Source of the DNA: Apostichopus japonicus
Lineage: Eukaryota; Echinodermata; Holothuroidea; Aspidochirotida; Stichopodidae
DNA length: 64,000 nucleotides
Assembly (NCBI RefSeq): GCF_037975245.1
Contig: NC_092574.1
Span: forward strand, 6,252,713-6,316,712
Direction: 5' to 3'
Part shown: piece by piece, positions 1 to 13,172 of the stretch
Position numbering within the stretch: position 1 is the stretch's first letter
How the letters are laid out: the number at the start of each line of letters is the position of its first letter
Made by a program: the position numbers and the translations under genes
Notes under the pieces: model-generated
What the model was told of the DNA's origin: nothing
What the model saw: only the letters and a program-made list of their open reading frames with translations
Database searches by the model: none

Positions 1-804
1 GTTATGGCTTTCTCCTATTGTTTGAGAAAGATTTTTTTACCATTTCCAACAGCATAGATTAAGGTGATGTATATTAAATGTAAAGTAGAAGGTTTTTTTT
101 TCAACTATTAGGGTCCCCATAATGTGTGTGAGAAATTAATGAACAGTCTAATATTAATTTTTGACCATCTTTTTTTCACCGTTTCTAAGTTTTGATGTCA
201 TTCCAAATTGGTGAACTGCTTAATCTCAAATACATCAGTGTAGAAAATTTCCTTGTCCAACTTTTACAGGCTCCACCCATATGTGGAACCATCATGTGGG
301 GCAGAAGGCTGGGGGGGGGGGTTGCTGGAGGGGGAAACTGGGAAAGCAGCTATATGTAGGTTAGAGCTATCATTAGGATCCAATAGTTGAAAGCATAGGA
401 TTTTATGTGTATTCATCCTTGTTGAATGGGATGGAGGGTTGGGGAGGGGTGGGGGGTATCCAATTGACTTGGCTGCCCTCTTGGTCGTCTATTTGCTTTT
501 CTCCCTGCTACGTAAAGTTTGATATGTCCTGAAAATTACAGTTTGTACACTATCACTCTATCTAGCTCATTGCATATGTCAAGTGGTGTGGGTTACTATG
601 GAATTAGGTACCCTATACAGGGTCAGACCTCCATAACGCCCTAATATTGTGATATTATGTATAAATAATGTTTTGATGTCATTCCACTAGTTGAGTGGGA
701 ATGAGGGGTGGGGATGATTGGAAAGCCCTAATCAGAATATATGCTGTTGCATGTGCTACATTCATACAATTTGATATATTAGAGAGAAAATAGGGATGTA
801 CACT

Positions 805-1604
805 GTTATGGCTTTCTCCTATTGTTTGAGAAAGATTTTTTTTACCATTTCCAACAGCATAGATTAAGGTGATGTATATTAGATGTAATGTCAAAGGTTT
901 TTTTTTATTTGCTATTAGGGTCGCAATGTGTGTGAGAATTTAATGAACAGTCTAATATTAATTTTTGACCATCTTATTTTCACCGTTTCAAAGTTTTGAT
1001 GTCATTCCAAATTGGTGAACTGCTTAATCTCAAATACATCAGTGTAGAAATTACCTTGTCCAACTTTTACAGGCTCCACCCATATGTGGAACCATCATGT
1101 TGGACAAAAGGGGGGGGGGGGTTGCTGGAGGGGGAAACTGGGAAAGCAGCTATATGTAGGTTAGAGCTATCATTAGGATCAAATATTTGAAAGCATAGGA
1201 TTTTATGTGTTTTCATTATTGTTGAATGGGATGGAGGGTCGGGGAGGGGTGGGGGGTGTCCAATTGACTTGGCTGCCCTCTTGGTCGTCTATTTGCTTTT
1301 CTCCCTGCTACGTAAATTTTGATATGTCCTGAAAATTACAGTTTGTACACTATCACACTATCTAGCTCATTGCATATGTCAAGTGGTATGGGTTAATATG
1401 GAATTAGGTACCCTATACAGGGTCAGACCTCCATAACGCCCTAACATTGTGATATTGTGTATAAATAATGTTTTGATGTCATTCCACTAGTTGAGTGGGA
1501 ATGAGGGGTGGGGATGATTGGAAAGCCCTAATCAGAATATATGCTGTTGCATGTGCTACATTCATACAATTTGATATATTAGAGAGAAAATAGGGATGTA
1601 CACT
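805..1604 (+). repeat. Representative arm 1 monomer (anatomy)
   Basis: Parts in order: anchor gttatggctttctcc at 805; a T8 run near 836; a poly-T run near 897; a segment reading gttttgatgtcattcca near 993; a G12 run at 1110-1121 followed by ttgctggaggggg; a second G-rich block at 1228-1256; the imperfect palindrome at 1407-1424; a second gttttgatgtcattcca near 1470 leading into an imperfect inverted repeat around actagt; then the next anchor at 1605. The same order holds in every full monomer of arm 1 and, inverted, in arm 2. The two gttttgatgtcattcca segments are the only clear internal sub-repeat; there is no simple 200-bp subunit. Confidence 0.9.
1228..1256 (+). other. Predicted G-quadruplex motif, one per monomer
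   Basis: The G tracts here are ggg-ggg-gggg-gggg-gggggg with loops of 5, 2, 1 and 1 bases. This satisfies the usual G3+N1-7 pattern on the + strand. The same block recurs about every 803 bp through arm 1, and its complement recurs in arm 2 (for example 44243-44263, loops 1, 1 and 5 on the - strand). Folding is a prediction from sequence only. Confidence 0.75.
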
Positions 1605-3210
1605 GTTATGGCTTTCTCCTATTGTTTGAGAAAGATTTTTTTTACCATTTCCAACAGCATAGATTAAGGTGATGTATATTAAATGTAATGTCAAAGGGTT
1701 TTTTTTTTTTGCTATTAGGGTCCCCATAATGTGTGTGAGAAATTAATGAACAGTCTAATATTAATTTTTGACCATCTTTTTTTCACCGTTTCTAAGTTTT
1801 GATGTCATTCCAAATTGGTGAACTGCTTAATCTCAAATACAACAGTGTAGAAAATTACCTTGTCCAACTTTTACAGGCTCCACCCATATGTGGAACCATC
1901 ATGTTGGGCAAAAGGGGGGGGGGTTGCTAGAGGGGGAAACTGGGAAAGCAGCCATATGTAGGTTAGAGCTATCATTAGGATCAAATATTTGAAAGCATAG
2001 GATTTTATGTTTATTCATCCTTGTTGAATTGGATGGAGGGTCAGGGAGGTGTGGGGGGTGTCCAATTGACTTGGCTGCCCTATTGGTCGTCTATTTGCTT
2101 TTCTCCCTGCTATGTAAAGTTTGATATGTCCTGAAAATTACAGTTTGTACACTATCACTCTATCTAGCTCATTGCATGTGGCAAGTGGTGTGGGTTACTA
2201 TGGAATCAGGTACCGTATACAGGGTCAGACCTTCATAACGCCCTAACATTGTGATATTATGTATAAATAATGTTTTGATGTCATTCCACTAGTTGAGTGG
2301 GAATGAGGGGTGGGGAAGATTGGAAAGCCCTAATCAGAATATATGCTGTTGCATGTGCTACGTTCATACAATTTGATATATTATAGAGAAAATAGGGATG
2401 TACACTGTTATGGCTTTCTCCTATTGTTTGAGAAAGATTTTTTTACCATTTCCAACAGCATAGATTAAGGTGATGTATATTTAATGTAAAGTAGAAGGTT
2501 TTTTTTTTCAACTATTAGGGTCCCCATAATGTGTGTGAGAAATTAATGAACAGTCTAATATTAATTTTTGACCATCTTTTTTTCACCGTTTCTAAGTTTT
2601 GATGTCATTCCAAATTGGTGAACTGCTTAATCTCAAATACATCAGTGTAGAAAATTTCCTTGTCCAACTTTTACAGGCTCCACCCATATGTGGAACCATC
2701 ATGTGGGGCAGAAGGCTGGGGGGGGGGTTGCTGGAGGGGGAAACTGGGAAAGCAGCTATATGTAGGTTAGAGCTATCATTAGGATCCAATAGTTGAAAGC
2801 ATAGGATTTTATGTGTATTCATCCTTGTTGAATGGGATGGAGTGTTGGGAAGGGGTGGGAGGTATCCAATTGACTTGGCTGCCCTCTTGGTCGTCTATTT
2901 GCTTTTCTCCCTGCTACGTAAAGTTTGATATGTCCTGAAAATTACAGTTTGTACACTATCACTCTATCTAGCTCATTGCATATGTCAAGTGGTGTGGGTT
3001 ACTATGGAATTAGGTACCCTATACAGGGTCAGACCTTCATAACGCCCTAACATTGTGATATTATGTATAAATAATGTTTTGATGTCATTCCACTAGTTGA
3101 GTGGGAATGAGGGGTGGGGATGATTGGAAAGCCCTAATCAGAATATATGCTGTTGCATGTGCTACGTTCATACAATTTGATATATTATAGAGAAAATAGG
3201 GATGAACACT

Positions 3211-3809
3211 GTTATGGCTTTCTCCTATTGTTTGAGAGAGATTTTTTTTACCATTTCCAACAGCATAGATTAAGGTGATGTATATTAAATGTAATATTAA
3301 AGGTTTTGTATTCAACTATTAGGGTCCCCATAATGTGTGTGAGAATTTAATGAACAGTCTAATATTAATTTTTGACCATCTTATTTTCACCGTTTCAAAG
3401 TTTTGATGTCATTCCAAATTGGTGAACTGCTTAATCTCAAATACAACAGTGTAGAAAATTACCTTGTCCAACTTTTACAGGCTCCACCCATATGTGGAAC
3501 CATCATGTTGGGCAAAAGGGGGGGGGGGGTTGCTAGAGGGGGAAACTGGGAAAGCAGCCATATGTAGGTTAGAGCTATCATTAGGATCAAATATTTGAAA
3601 GCATAGGATTTTATGTGTATTCATCCTTGTTGAATTGGATGGAGGGTCAGGGAGGGGTGGGGGGTGTCCAATTGACTTGGCTGCCCTATTGGTCGTCTAT
3701 TTGCTTTTCTCCGTGGGGATGATTGGAAAGCCCTAATCAGAATATATGCTGTTGCATGTGCTACATTCATACAATTTGATATATTAGAGAGAAAATAGGG
3801 ATGTACACT
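3211..3809 (+). repeat. Short 599-bp satellite monomer (arm 1)
   Basis: A deletion of about 203 bp joins cttttctcc directly to gtggggatgattgg at 3712/3713. The lost part contains the ggtaccctatacagggtc palindrome and the actagt inverted repeat. The same junction is found at 10869/10870, 13075/13076 and 15276/15277, so these copies descend from one deletion event. Confidence 0.93.
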
Positions 3810-6221
3810 GTTATGGCTTTCTCCTATTGTTTGAGAAAGATTTTTTTTACCATTTCCAACAGCATAGATTAAGGTGATGTATATTAAATGTAATGTCAAA
3901 GGGTTTTTTTTTTTTGCTATTAGGGTCCCAATGTGTGTGAGAATTTAATGAACAGTCTAATATTAATTTTTGACCATCTTATTTTCACCGTTTCAAAGTT
4001 TTGATGTCATTCCAAATTGGTGAACTGCTTAATCTCAAATACAACAGAGTAGAAATTACCTTGTCCACCTTTTACAGGCTCCACCCATATGTGGAACCAT
4101 CATGTTGGGCAAAAGGGGGGGGGGGGTTGCTAGAGGGGGAAACTGGGAAAGCAGCCATATGTAGGTTAGAGCTATCATTAGGATCAAATATTTGAAAGCA
4201 TAGGATTTTATGTGTATTCATCCTTGTTGAATTGGATGGAGGGTCGGGGAGGGGTGGGGGGTGTCCAATTGACTTGGCTGCCCTCTTGGTCGTCTATTTG
4301 CTTTTCTCCCTGCTACATAAAGTTTGATATGTCCTGAAAATTACAGTTTGTACACTATCACACTATCTAGCTCATTGCATGTGGCAAGTGGTGTGGGTTA
4401 CTATGGAATCAGGTACCGTATACAGGGTCAGACCTTCATAACGCCCCAACATTGTGATATTATGTATAAGTAATGTTTTGATGACATTCCACTAGTTGAG
4501 TGGGAATGAGGGGTGGGGATGATTGGAAAGCCCTAATCAGAATATATGCTGTTGCATGTGCTACGTTCATACAATTTGATATATTATAGAGAAAATAGGG
4601 ATGTACACTGTTATGGCTTTCTCCTATTGTTTGAGAAAGATTTTTTTTACCATTTCCAACAGCATAGATTAAGGTGATGTATATTAAATGTAACGTCAAA
4701 GGTTTTTTTTTTTACTATTAGGGTCCAATGTGTGTGAGAATTTAATGAACAGTCTAATATTAATTTTTGACCATTTTTTTTTCACCGTTTCTAAGTTTTG
4801 ATGTCATTCCAAATTGGTGAACTGCTTAATCTCAAATACATCAGTGTAGAAAATTTCCTTGTCCAACTTTTACAGACTCCACCCATATGTGGAACCATCA
4901 TGTGGGGCAGATGGCGGGGGGGGGGGGGGGGGTTGCTGGAGGGTGAAACTGGGAAAGCAGCTATATGTAGGTTAGAGCTATCATTAGGATCAAATATTTG
5001 AAAGCATAGGATTTTATGTGTATTCATCCTTGTTGAATGGGATGGAGGGTTGGGGAGGGGTGGGGGGGTCCAATTGACTTGGCTGCCCTCTTGGTCGTCT
5101 ATTTGCTTTTCTCCCTGCTACGTAAAGTTTGATATGTCCTGAAAATTACAGTTTGTACACTATCACTCTATCTAGATCATTGCATGTGGCAAGTGGTGTG
5201 GGTTATTATGGAATCAGGTACCGTATACAGGGTCAGACCTCCATAACGCCCTAATAATGTGATATTATGTATAAATAATGTTTTGATGTCATTCCACTAG
5301 TTGAGTGGGAATGAGAGGTGGGTATGATTGGAAAGCCCAAATCAGAATATATATGCTGTTGCATGTGCTGCATTCATACAATTTGATATATTATAGAGAA
5401 AATAGGGATGTACACTGTTATGGCTTTCTCCTATTGTTTGAGAAAGATTTTTTTTACCATTTCCAACAGCATAGATTAAGGTGATGTATATTATATATAA
5501 AGTAGAAGGTTTTTTTTTCTTCCAACTATTAGGTTTCCCATAATGTGTGTGAGAATTTAATGAACAGTCTAATATTAATTTTTGACCATCTTATTTTCAC
5601 CGTTTCAAAGTTTTGATGTCATTCCAAATTGATGAACTGCTTAATCTCAAATACATCAGTGTAGAAATTACCTTGTCCAACTTTTACAGGCTCCACCCAT
5701 ATGTGGAACCATCATGTTGGGCAAACAGGGGGGGGGGGGTTGCTGGAAGGGGAAACTGGGAAAGCAGCTATATGTAGGTTAGAGCTATCATTAGGATCAA
5801 ATATTTGAAATCATAGAATTTTATGTGTATTCATCCTTGTTGAATGGGATGGAGGGTCGGGGAGGGGTGGGGGTATCCAATTGACTTGGCTGCCCTATTG
5901 GTCGTCTATTTGCTTTTCTCCCTGCTACGTAAAGTTTGATATGTCCTGAAAATTACAGTTTGTACACTATCACTCTATCTAGCTCATTGCATGTGTCAAG
6001 TGGTGTGGGTTACTATGGAATTAAGTACCCTATACAGGGTCAGACCTCCATAACGCCCTAATATTGTGATATTATGTATAAATAATGTTTTGATGTCATT
6101 CCACTAGTTGAGTGGGAATGAGGGGTGGGGATGATTGGAAAGCCCTAATCAGAATATATGCTGTTGCATGTGCTACATTCATACAATTTGATATATTAGA
6201 GAGAAAATAGGGATGTACACT

Positions 6222-7150
6222 GTTATGGCTTTCTCCTATTGTTTGAGAAAGATTTTTTTTACCATTTCCAACAGCATAGATTAAGGTGATGTATATTAAA
6301 TGTAATGTCAAAGGTTTTTTTTTTTTACTTTTAGGGTCCCAATGTGTGTGAGAATTTAATGAACAGTCTAATATTAATTTATGACCATCTTATTTTCACC
6401 GTTTCAAAGTTTTGATGTCATTCCAAATTGGTGAACTGCTTAATCTCAAATACATCAGTGTAGAAATTTCCTTGTCTAACTTTTACAGGCTCCACCTATA
6501 TGTGAAACCATCATGTGGGGCAAAAGAGGGGGGGGGGATTGCTGGAGGGGGAAACTGGGAAAGCAGCTATATGTAGGTTAGAGCTATCATTAGGATCAAA
6601 TATTTGAAAGCTTAGGATTTTATGTGTATTCATCCTTGTTGAACGGGATGGAGGGTCGGGGAGGGGGTTGCTAGAGGGGGAAACTGGGAAAGCAGCTATA
6701 TGTAGGTTAGAGCTATCATTAGGATCAAATAGTTGAAAGCATAGGATTTTATGTGTATTCATCCTTGTTGAATGGGATGGAGGGTCGGGGAGGGGTGGGG
6801 GGTGTCCAATTGACTTGGCTGCCCTCTTGGTCGTCTATTTGCTTTTCTCCCTGCTACGTAAAGTTTGATATGCCCTGAAAATTACAGTTTGTACACTATC
6901 ACTCTATCTAGCTCATTGCATGTGGCAAGTGGTGTGGGTTACTATGGAATTAGGTACCCTATACAGGGTCAGACCTCCATAACACCCTAATATTGTGATA
7001 TTATGTATAAATAATGTTTTGATGTCATTCCACTAGTTGAGTGGGAATGAGGGGTGGGGATGATTGGAAAGCCCTAATCAGAATATATGCTGTTGCATGG
7101 GCTACATTCATACAATTTGATATATTAGAGAGAAAATAGGGATGTACACT
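6222..7150 (+). repeat. Long 929-bp monomer with internal 129-bp duplication
   Basis: The segment from ttgctggaggggg (6539) through the second G-rich block is repeated once from 6668, giving a 129-bp tandem duplication. The junction lies inside G tracts: the clustered-G block of the first copy runs straight into ttgctag of the second. The duplicated stretch includes the attcatccttgttgaa segment. Confidence 0.93.
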
Positions 7151-10100
7151 GTTATGGCTTTCTCCTATTGTTTGAGAAAGATTTTTTTTACCATTTCCAA
7201 CAGCATAGATTAAGGTGATGTATATTAAATGTAATGTCAAAGGGTTTTTTTTTTTTTGCTATTAGGGTCCGCATAACGTGTGTGAGAAATTAATGAACAG
7301 TCTAATATTAATTTTTGACCATCATTTTTTCACCGTTTCAAAGTTTTGATGTCTTTCCAAATTGGTGAACTGCTTAATCTCAAATACATCAGTGTAGAAA
7401 ATTTCCTTGTCCAACTTTTACAGGCTCTACCCAAATGTGGAACCATCATGTGGGGCAAAAGGGGGGGGGGGTTGCTAGAGGGTGAAACTGGGAAAGCAGC
7501 TATATGTAGGTTAGAGCTATCATTAGGATCCAATAGTTGAAAGCATAGGATTTTATGTGTATTCATCCTTGTTGAATGGGATGGAGGGTTGGGGAGGGGT
7601 GGGGGGGTCCAATTGACTTGGCTGCCCTCTTGGTCGTCAATTTGCTTTTCTCCCTGCTACGTCAAGTTTGATATGTCCTGAAAATTACAGTTTGTACACT
7701 ATCACTCTATCTAGATCATTGCATGTGGCAAGTGGTGTGGGTTATTATGGAATCAGGTACCGTATACAGGGTCAGACCTCCATAACGCCCTAATAATGTG
7801 ATATTATGTATAAATAATGTTTTGATGTCATTCCACTAGTTGAGTGGGAATGAGAGGTGGGTATGATTGGAAAGCCCAAATCAGAATATATATGCTGTTG
7901 CATGTGCTGCATTCATACAATTTGATATATTATAGAGAAAATAGGGATGTACACTGTTATGGCTTTCTCCTATTGTTTGAGAAAGATTTTTTTTACCATT
8001 TCCAACAGCATAGATTAAGGTGATGTATATTATATGTAAAATAGAAGGGTTTTCTTTCTTCCAACTATTAGGTTCCCCATAATGTGTGTGAGAATTTAAT
8101 GAACAGTCTAATATTAATTTTTGACCATCTTATTTTCACCGTTTCAAAGTTTTGATGTCATTCCAAATTGATGAACTGCTTAATCTCAAATACATCAGTG
8201 TAGAAATTACCTTGTCCAACTTTAACAGGCTCCACCCATATGTGGAACCATCATGTTGGGCAAAAGGGGGGGGGGGGGTTGCTGGAAGGGGAAACTGGGA
8301 AAGCAGCTATATGTAGGTTAGAGCTATCATTAGGATCAAATATTTGAAAGCATAGAATTTTATGTGTATTCATCCTTGTTGAATGGGATGGAGGGTCGGG
8401 GAGGGGTGGGGGGTATCCAATTGACTTGGCTGCCCTCTTGGTCGTCTATTTGCTTTTCTCCCTGCTACGTAAAGTTTGATATGTCCTGAAAATTACAGTT
8501 TGTACACTATCACTCTATCTAGATCATTGCATGTGTCAAGTGGTGTGGGTTACTATGGAATTAGGTACCCTATACAGGGTCAGACCTCCATAACGCCCTA
8601 ATAATGTGATATTATATATAAATAATGTTTTGATGTCATTCCACTAGTTGAGTGGGAATGAGGGGTGGGGATGATTGGAAAGCCCAAATCAAAATATATG
8701 CTGTTGCATGTGCTACATTCATACAATTTGATATATTAGAGAGAAAATAGGGATGTACACTGTTATGGCTTTCTCCTATTGTTTGAGAAAGATTTTTTTA
8801 CAATTTCCAACAGCATAGATTAAGGTGATGTATATTTAATGTAAAGTAGAAGGGTTTTTTTTTCAACTATTTGGGTCCCCATAATGTGTGTGAGAAATTA
8901 ATGAACAGTCTAATATTAATTTTTGACCATCTTTTTTTCACCGTTTCTAAGTTTTGATGTCATTCCAAATTGGTGAACTGCTTAATCTCAAATACATCAG
9001 TGTAGAAAATTTCCTTGTCCAACTTTTACAGGCTCCACCCATATGTGGAACCATCATGTGGGGAAGAAATCGGGGGCTGGGGGTTGCTGGAGGGGGAAAC
9101 TGGGAAAGCAGCTATATGTAGGTTAGAGCTATCATTAGGATCCAATAGTTGAAAGCATAGGATTTTATGTGTATTCATCCTTGTTGAATGGGATGGAGGG
9201 TTGGGGAGGGGTGGGGGGTATCCAATTGACTTGGCTGCCCTCTTGGTCATCTATTTGCTTTTCTCCCTGCTACGTAAAGTTTGATATGTCCTGAAAATTA
9301 CAGTTTGTACACTATCACTCTATCAAGCTCATTGCATGTGGCAAGTGGTGTGGGTTACTATGGAATTAGGTACCCTATACAGGGTCAGACCTCCATAACG
9401 CCCTAATATTGTGATATTATGTATAAATAATGTTTTGATGTCATTCCACTAGTTGAGTGGGAATGAGGGGTGGGGATGATTGGAAAGCCCTAATCAGAAT
9501 ATATGCTGTTGCATGGGCTATATTAATACAATTAGATATATTAGAGAGAAAATAGGGATGTACACTGTTATGGCTTTCTCCTATTGTTTGAGAAAGATTT
9601 TTTTTACCATTTCCAACAGCATAGATTAAGGTGATGTATATTAAATGTAATGTTAAAGGTTTTTTTTTCAACTATTAGGGTCCCCATAATGTGTGTGAGA
9701 ATTTAATGAACAGTCTAATATTAACTTTTGACCATCTTTTTTTCACCGTTTCAAAGTTTTGATGTCATTCCAAATTGATGAACTGCTTAATCTCAAATAC
9801 ATCAGTGTAGAAATTACCTTGTCCAACTTTTACAGGCTCCATCCATATGTGGAACCATCATGTTGGGCAAAAGGGGGGGGGGGGTTGCTGGAGGGGGAAA
9901 CTGGGAAAGCAGCTATATGTAGGTTAGAGCTATCATTAGGATCAAATATTTGAAAGCATAGAATTTTATGTGTATTCATCCTTGTTGAATTGGATGGAGG
10001 GTCGGGGAGGGGTGGGGGGTGTCCAATTGACTTGGCTGCCCTCTTGGTCGTCTATTTGCTTTTCTCCCTGCTATGTAAAGTTTGATATGTCCTGAAAATT

Positions 10101-10367
10101 ACAGTTTGTACACTATCACACTATCTAGCTCATTGCATATGTCAAGTGGTGTGGGTTACTATGGAATTAGGTACCCTATACAGGGTCAGACCTCCATAAC
10201 GCCCTAATATTGTGATATTATGTATAAATAATGTTTTGATGTCATTCCACTAGTTGAGTGGGAATGAGGGGTGGGGATGATTGGAAAGCCCTAATCAGAA
10301 TATATGCTGTTGCATGTGCTACATTCATACAATTTGATATATTAGAGAGAAAATAGGGATGTACACT

Positions 10368-10966
10368 GTCATGGCTTTCTCCTATTGTTTGAGAAAGATT
10401 TTTTTTACCATTTCCAACAGCATAGATTAAGGTGATGTATATTAAATGTAATGTCAAAGGGGTTTTTTTTTTTGCTATTAGGGTCCCAATGTGTGTGAGA
10501 ATTTAATGAACAGTCTAATATTAATTTTTGACCATCTTATTTTCACCGTTTCAAAGTTTTGATGTCATTCCAAATTGGTGAACTGCTTAATCTCAAATAC
10601 AACAGTGTAGAAAATTACCTTGTCCAACTTTTACAGGCTCCACCCATATGTGGAACCATCATGTTGGGCAAAAGGGGGGGGGGGGGTTGCTGGAGGGGGA
10701 AACTGGGAAAGCAGCCATATGTAGGTTAGAGCTATCATTAGGATCAAATATTTGAAAGCATAGGATTTTATGTGTATTCATCCTTGTTGAATTGGATGGA
10801 GGGCCAGGGAGGGGTGGGGGGTGTCCAATTGACTTGGCTGCCCTATTGGTCGTCTATTTGCTTTTCTCCGTGGGGATGATTGGAAAGCCCTAATCAGAAT
10901 ATATGCTGTTGCATGTGCTACATTCATACAATTTGATATATTAGAGAGAAAATAGGGATGTACACT
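10368..10966 (+). repeat. Short 599-bp satellite monomer (arm 1)
   Basis: Same deletion junction as the copy at 3211-3809, at 10869/10870. It is one of three such monomers spaced 2.2 kb apart. Confidence 0.93.
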
Positions 10967-12572
10967 GTTATGGTTTTCTCCTATTGTTTGAGAAAGATTT
11001 TTTTTACCATTTCCAACAGCATAGATTAAGGTGATGTATATTAGATGTAATGTCAAAGGGTTTTTTTTATTTGCAATTAGGGTCGCAATGTGTGTGAGAA
11101 TTTAATGAACAGTCTAATATTAATTTTTGACCATCTTATTTTCACCGTTTCAAAGTTTTGATGTCATTCCAAATTGGTGAACTGCTTAATCTCAAATACA
11201 TCAGTGTAGAAATTACCTTGTCCAACTTTTACAGGCTCCACCCATATGTGGAACCATCATGTTGGGCAAAAGGGGGGGGGGGGGTTGCTAGAGGGGGAAA
11301 CTGGGAAAGCAGCCATATGTAGGTTAGAGCTATCATTAGGATCAAATATTTGAAACATAGGATTTTATGTGTATTCATCCTTGTTAAATTGGATGGAGGG
11401 TCGGGGAGGGGTGGGGGGTGTCCAATTGACTTGGCTGCCCTATTGGTCGTCTATTTGCTTTTCTCCCTGCTACGTAAAGTTTGATATGTCCTGAAAATTA
11501 CAGTTTGTACACTATCACACTATCTAGCTCATTGCATGTGGCAAGTGGTGTGGGTTACTATGGAATCAGGTACCGTATACAGGGTCAGACCTTCATAACG
11601 CCCTAACATTGTGATATTATGTATAAATAATGTTTTGATGTCATTCCACTAGTTGAGTGGGAATGAGGGGTGGGGATGATTGGAAAGCCCTAATCAGAAT
11701 ATATGCTGTTGCATGTGCTACATTCATACAATTTGATATATTAGAGAGAAAATAGGGATGTACACTGTTATGGCTTTCTCCTATTGTTTGAGAAAGATTT
11801 TTTTACCATTTCCAACAGCATAGATTAAGGTGATGTATATTTAATGTAAAGTAGAAGGTTTTTTTTTTCAACTATTAGGGTCCTCATAATGTGTGTGAGA
11901 AATTAATGAACAGTCTAATATTAATTTTTGACCATCTATTTTTTCACCGTTTCTAAGTTTTGATGTCATTCCAAATTGGTGAACTGCTTAATCTCAAATA
12001 CATCAGTGTAGAAAATTTCCTTGTCCAACTTTTACAGGCTCCACCCATATGTGGAACCATCATGTGGGGCAGAAATCGGGGGCTGGGGGTTGCTGGAGGG
12101 GGAAACTGGGAAAGCAGCTATATGTAGGTTAGAGCTATCATTAGGATCCAATAGTTGAAAGCATAGGATTTTATGTGTATTCATCCTTGTTGAATGGGAT
12201 GGAGGGTTGGGGAGGGGTGGGGGGTATCCAATTGACTTGGCTGCCCTCTTGGTCGTCTATTTGCTTTTCTCCCTGCTACGTAAAGTTTGATATGTCCTGA
12301 AAATTACAGTTTGTACACTATCACTCTATCAAGCTCATTGCATGTGGCAAGTGGTGTGGGTTACTATGGAATTAGGTACCCTGTACAGGGTCAGACCTCC
12401 ATAACGCCCTAATATTGTGATATTATGTATAAATAATGTTTTGATGTCATTCCACTAGTTGAGTGGGAATGAGGGGTGGGGATGATTGGAAAGCCCTAAT
12501 CAGAATATATGCTGTTGCATGGGCTATATTAATACAATTAGATATATTAGAAAGAAAATAGGGATGTACACT

Positions 12573-13172
12573 GTTATGGCTTTCTCCTATTGTTTGAGAA
12601 AGATTTTTTTTACCATTTCCAACAGCATAGATTAAGGTGATGTATATTAAATGTAATGTTAAAGGGTTTTTTTTCAACTATTAGGGTCCCCATAATGTGT
12701 GTGAGAATTTAATGAACAGTCTAATATTAACTTTTGACCATCTTTTTTTCACCGTTTCAAAGTTTTGATGTCATTCCAAATTGGTGAACTGCTTAATCTC
12801 AAATACAACAGTGTAGAAAATTACCTTGTCCAACTTTTACAGGCTCCACCCATATGTGGAACCATCATGTTGGGCAAAAGGGGGGGGGGGGGTTGCTGGA
12901 GGGGGAAACTGGGAAAGCAGCTATATGTAGGTTAGAGCTATCATTAGGATCAAATATTTGAAAGCATAGGATTTTATGTGTATTCATCCTTGTTGAATTG
13001 GATGGAGGGCCAGGGAGGGGTGGGGGGTGTCCAATTGACTTGGCTGCCCTATTGGTCGTCTATTTGCTTTTCTCCGTGGGGATGATTGGAAAGCCCTAAT
13101 CAGAATATATGCTGTTGCATGTGCTACATTCATACAATTTGATATATTAGAGAGAAAATAGGGATGTACACT
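12573..13172 (+). repeat. Short 600-bp satellite monomer (arm 1)
   Basis: Same deletion junction, at 13075/13076; middle member of the 2.2-kb series. Confidence 0.93.

Noticed and set aside
679-894. Recurring 60-97 codon minus-strand open frames in arm 1 as a gene family
   Set aside because: They recur only because the DNA repeats. The T7/T8 run changes the frame between copies and in arm 2 the homologous DNA is read in another frame. There is no start context, domain or partner gene.
996-1190. 64-codon plus-strand frame across the G run (MMSFQIGELLNL...)
   Set aside because: The frame passes through a variable G homopolymer, so its sequence downstream depends on run length. It also overlaps antisense frames of equal length.
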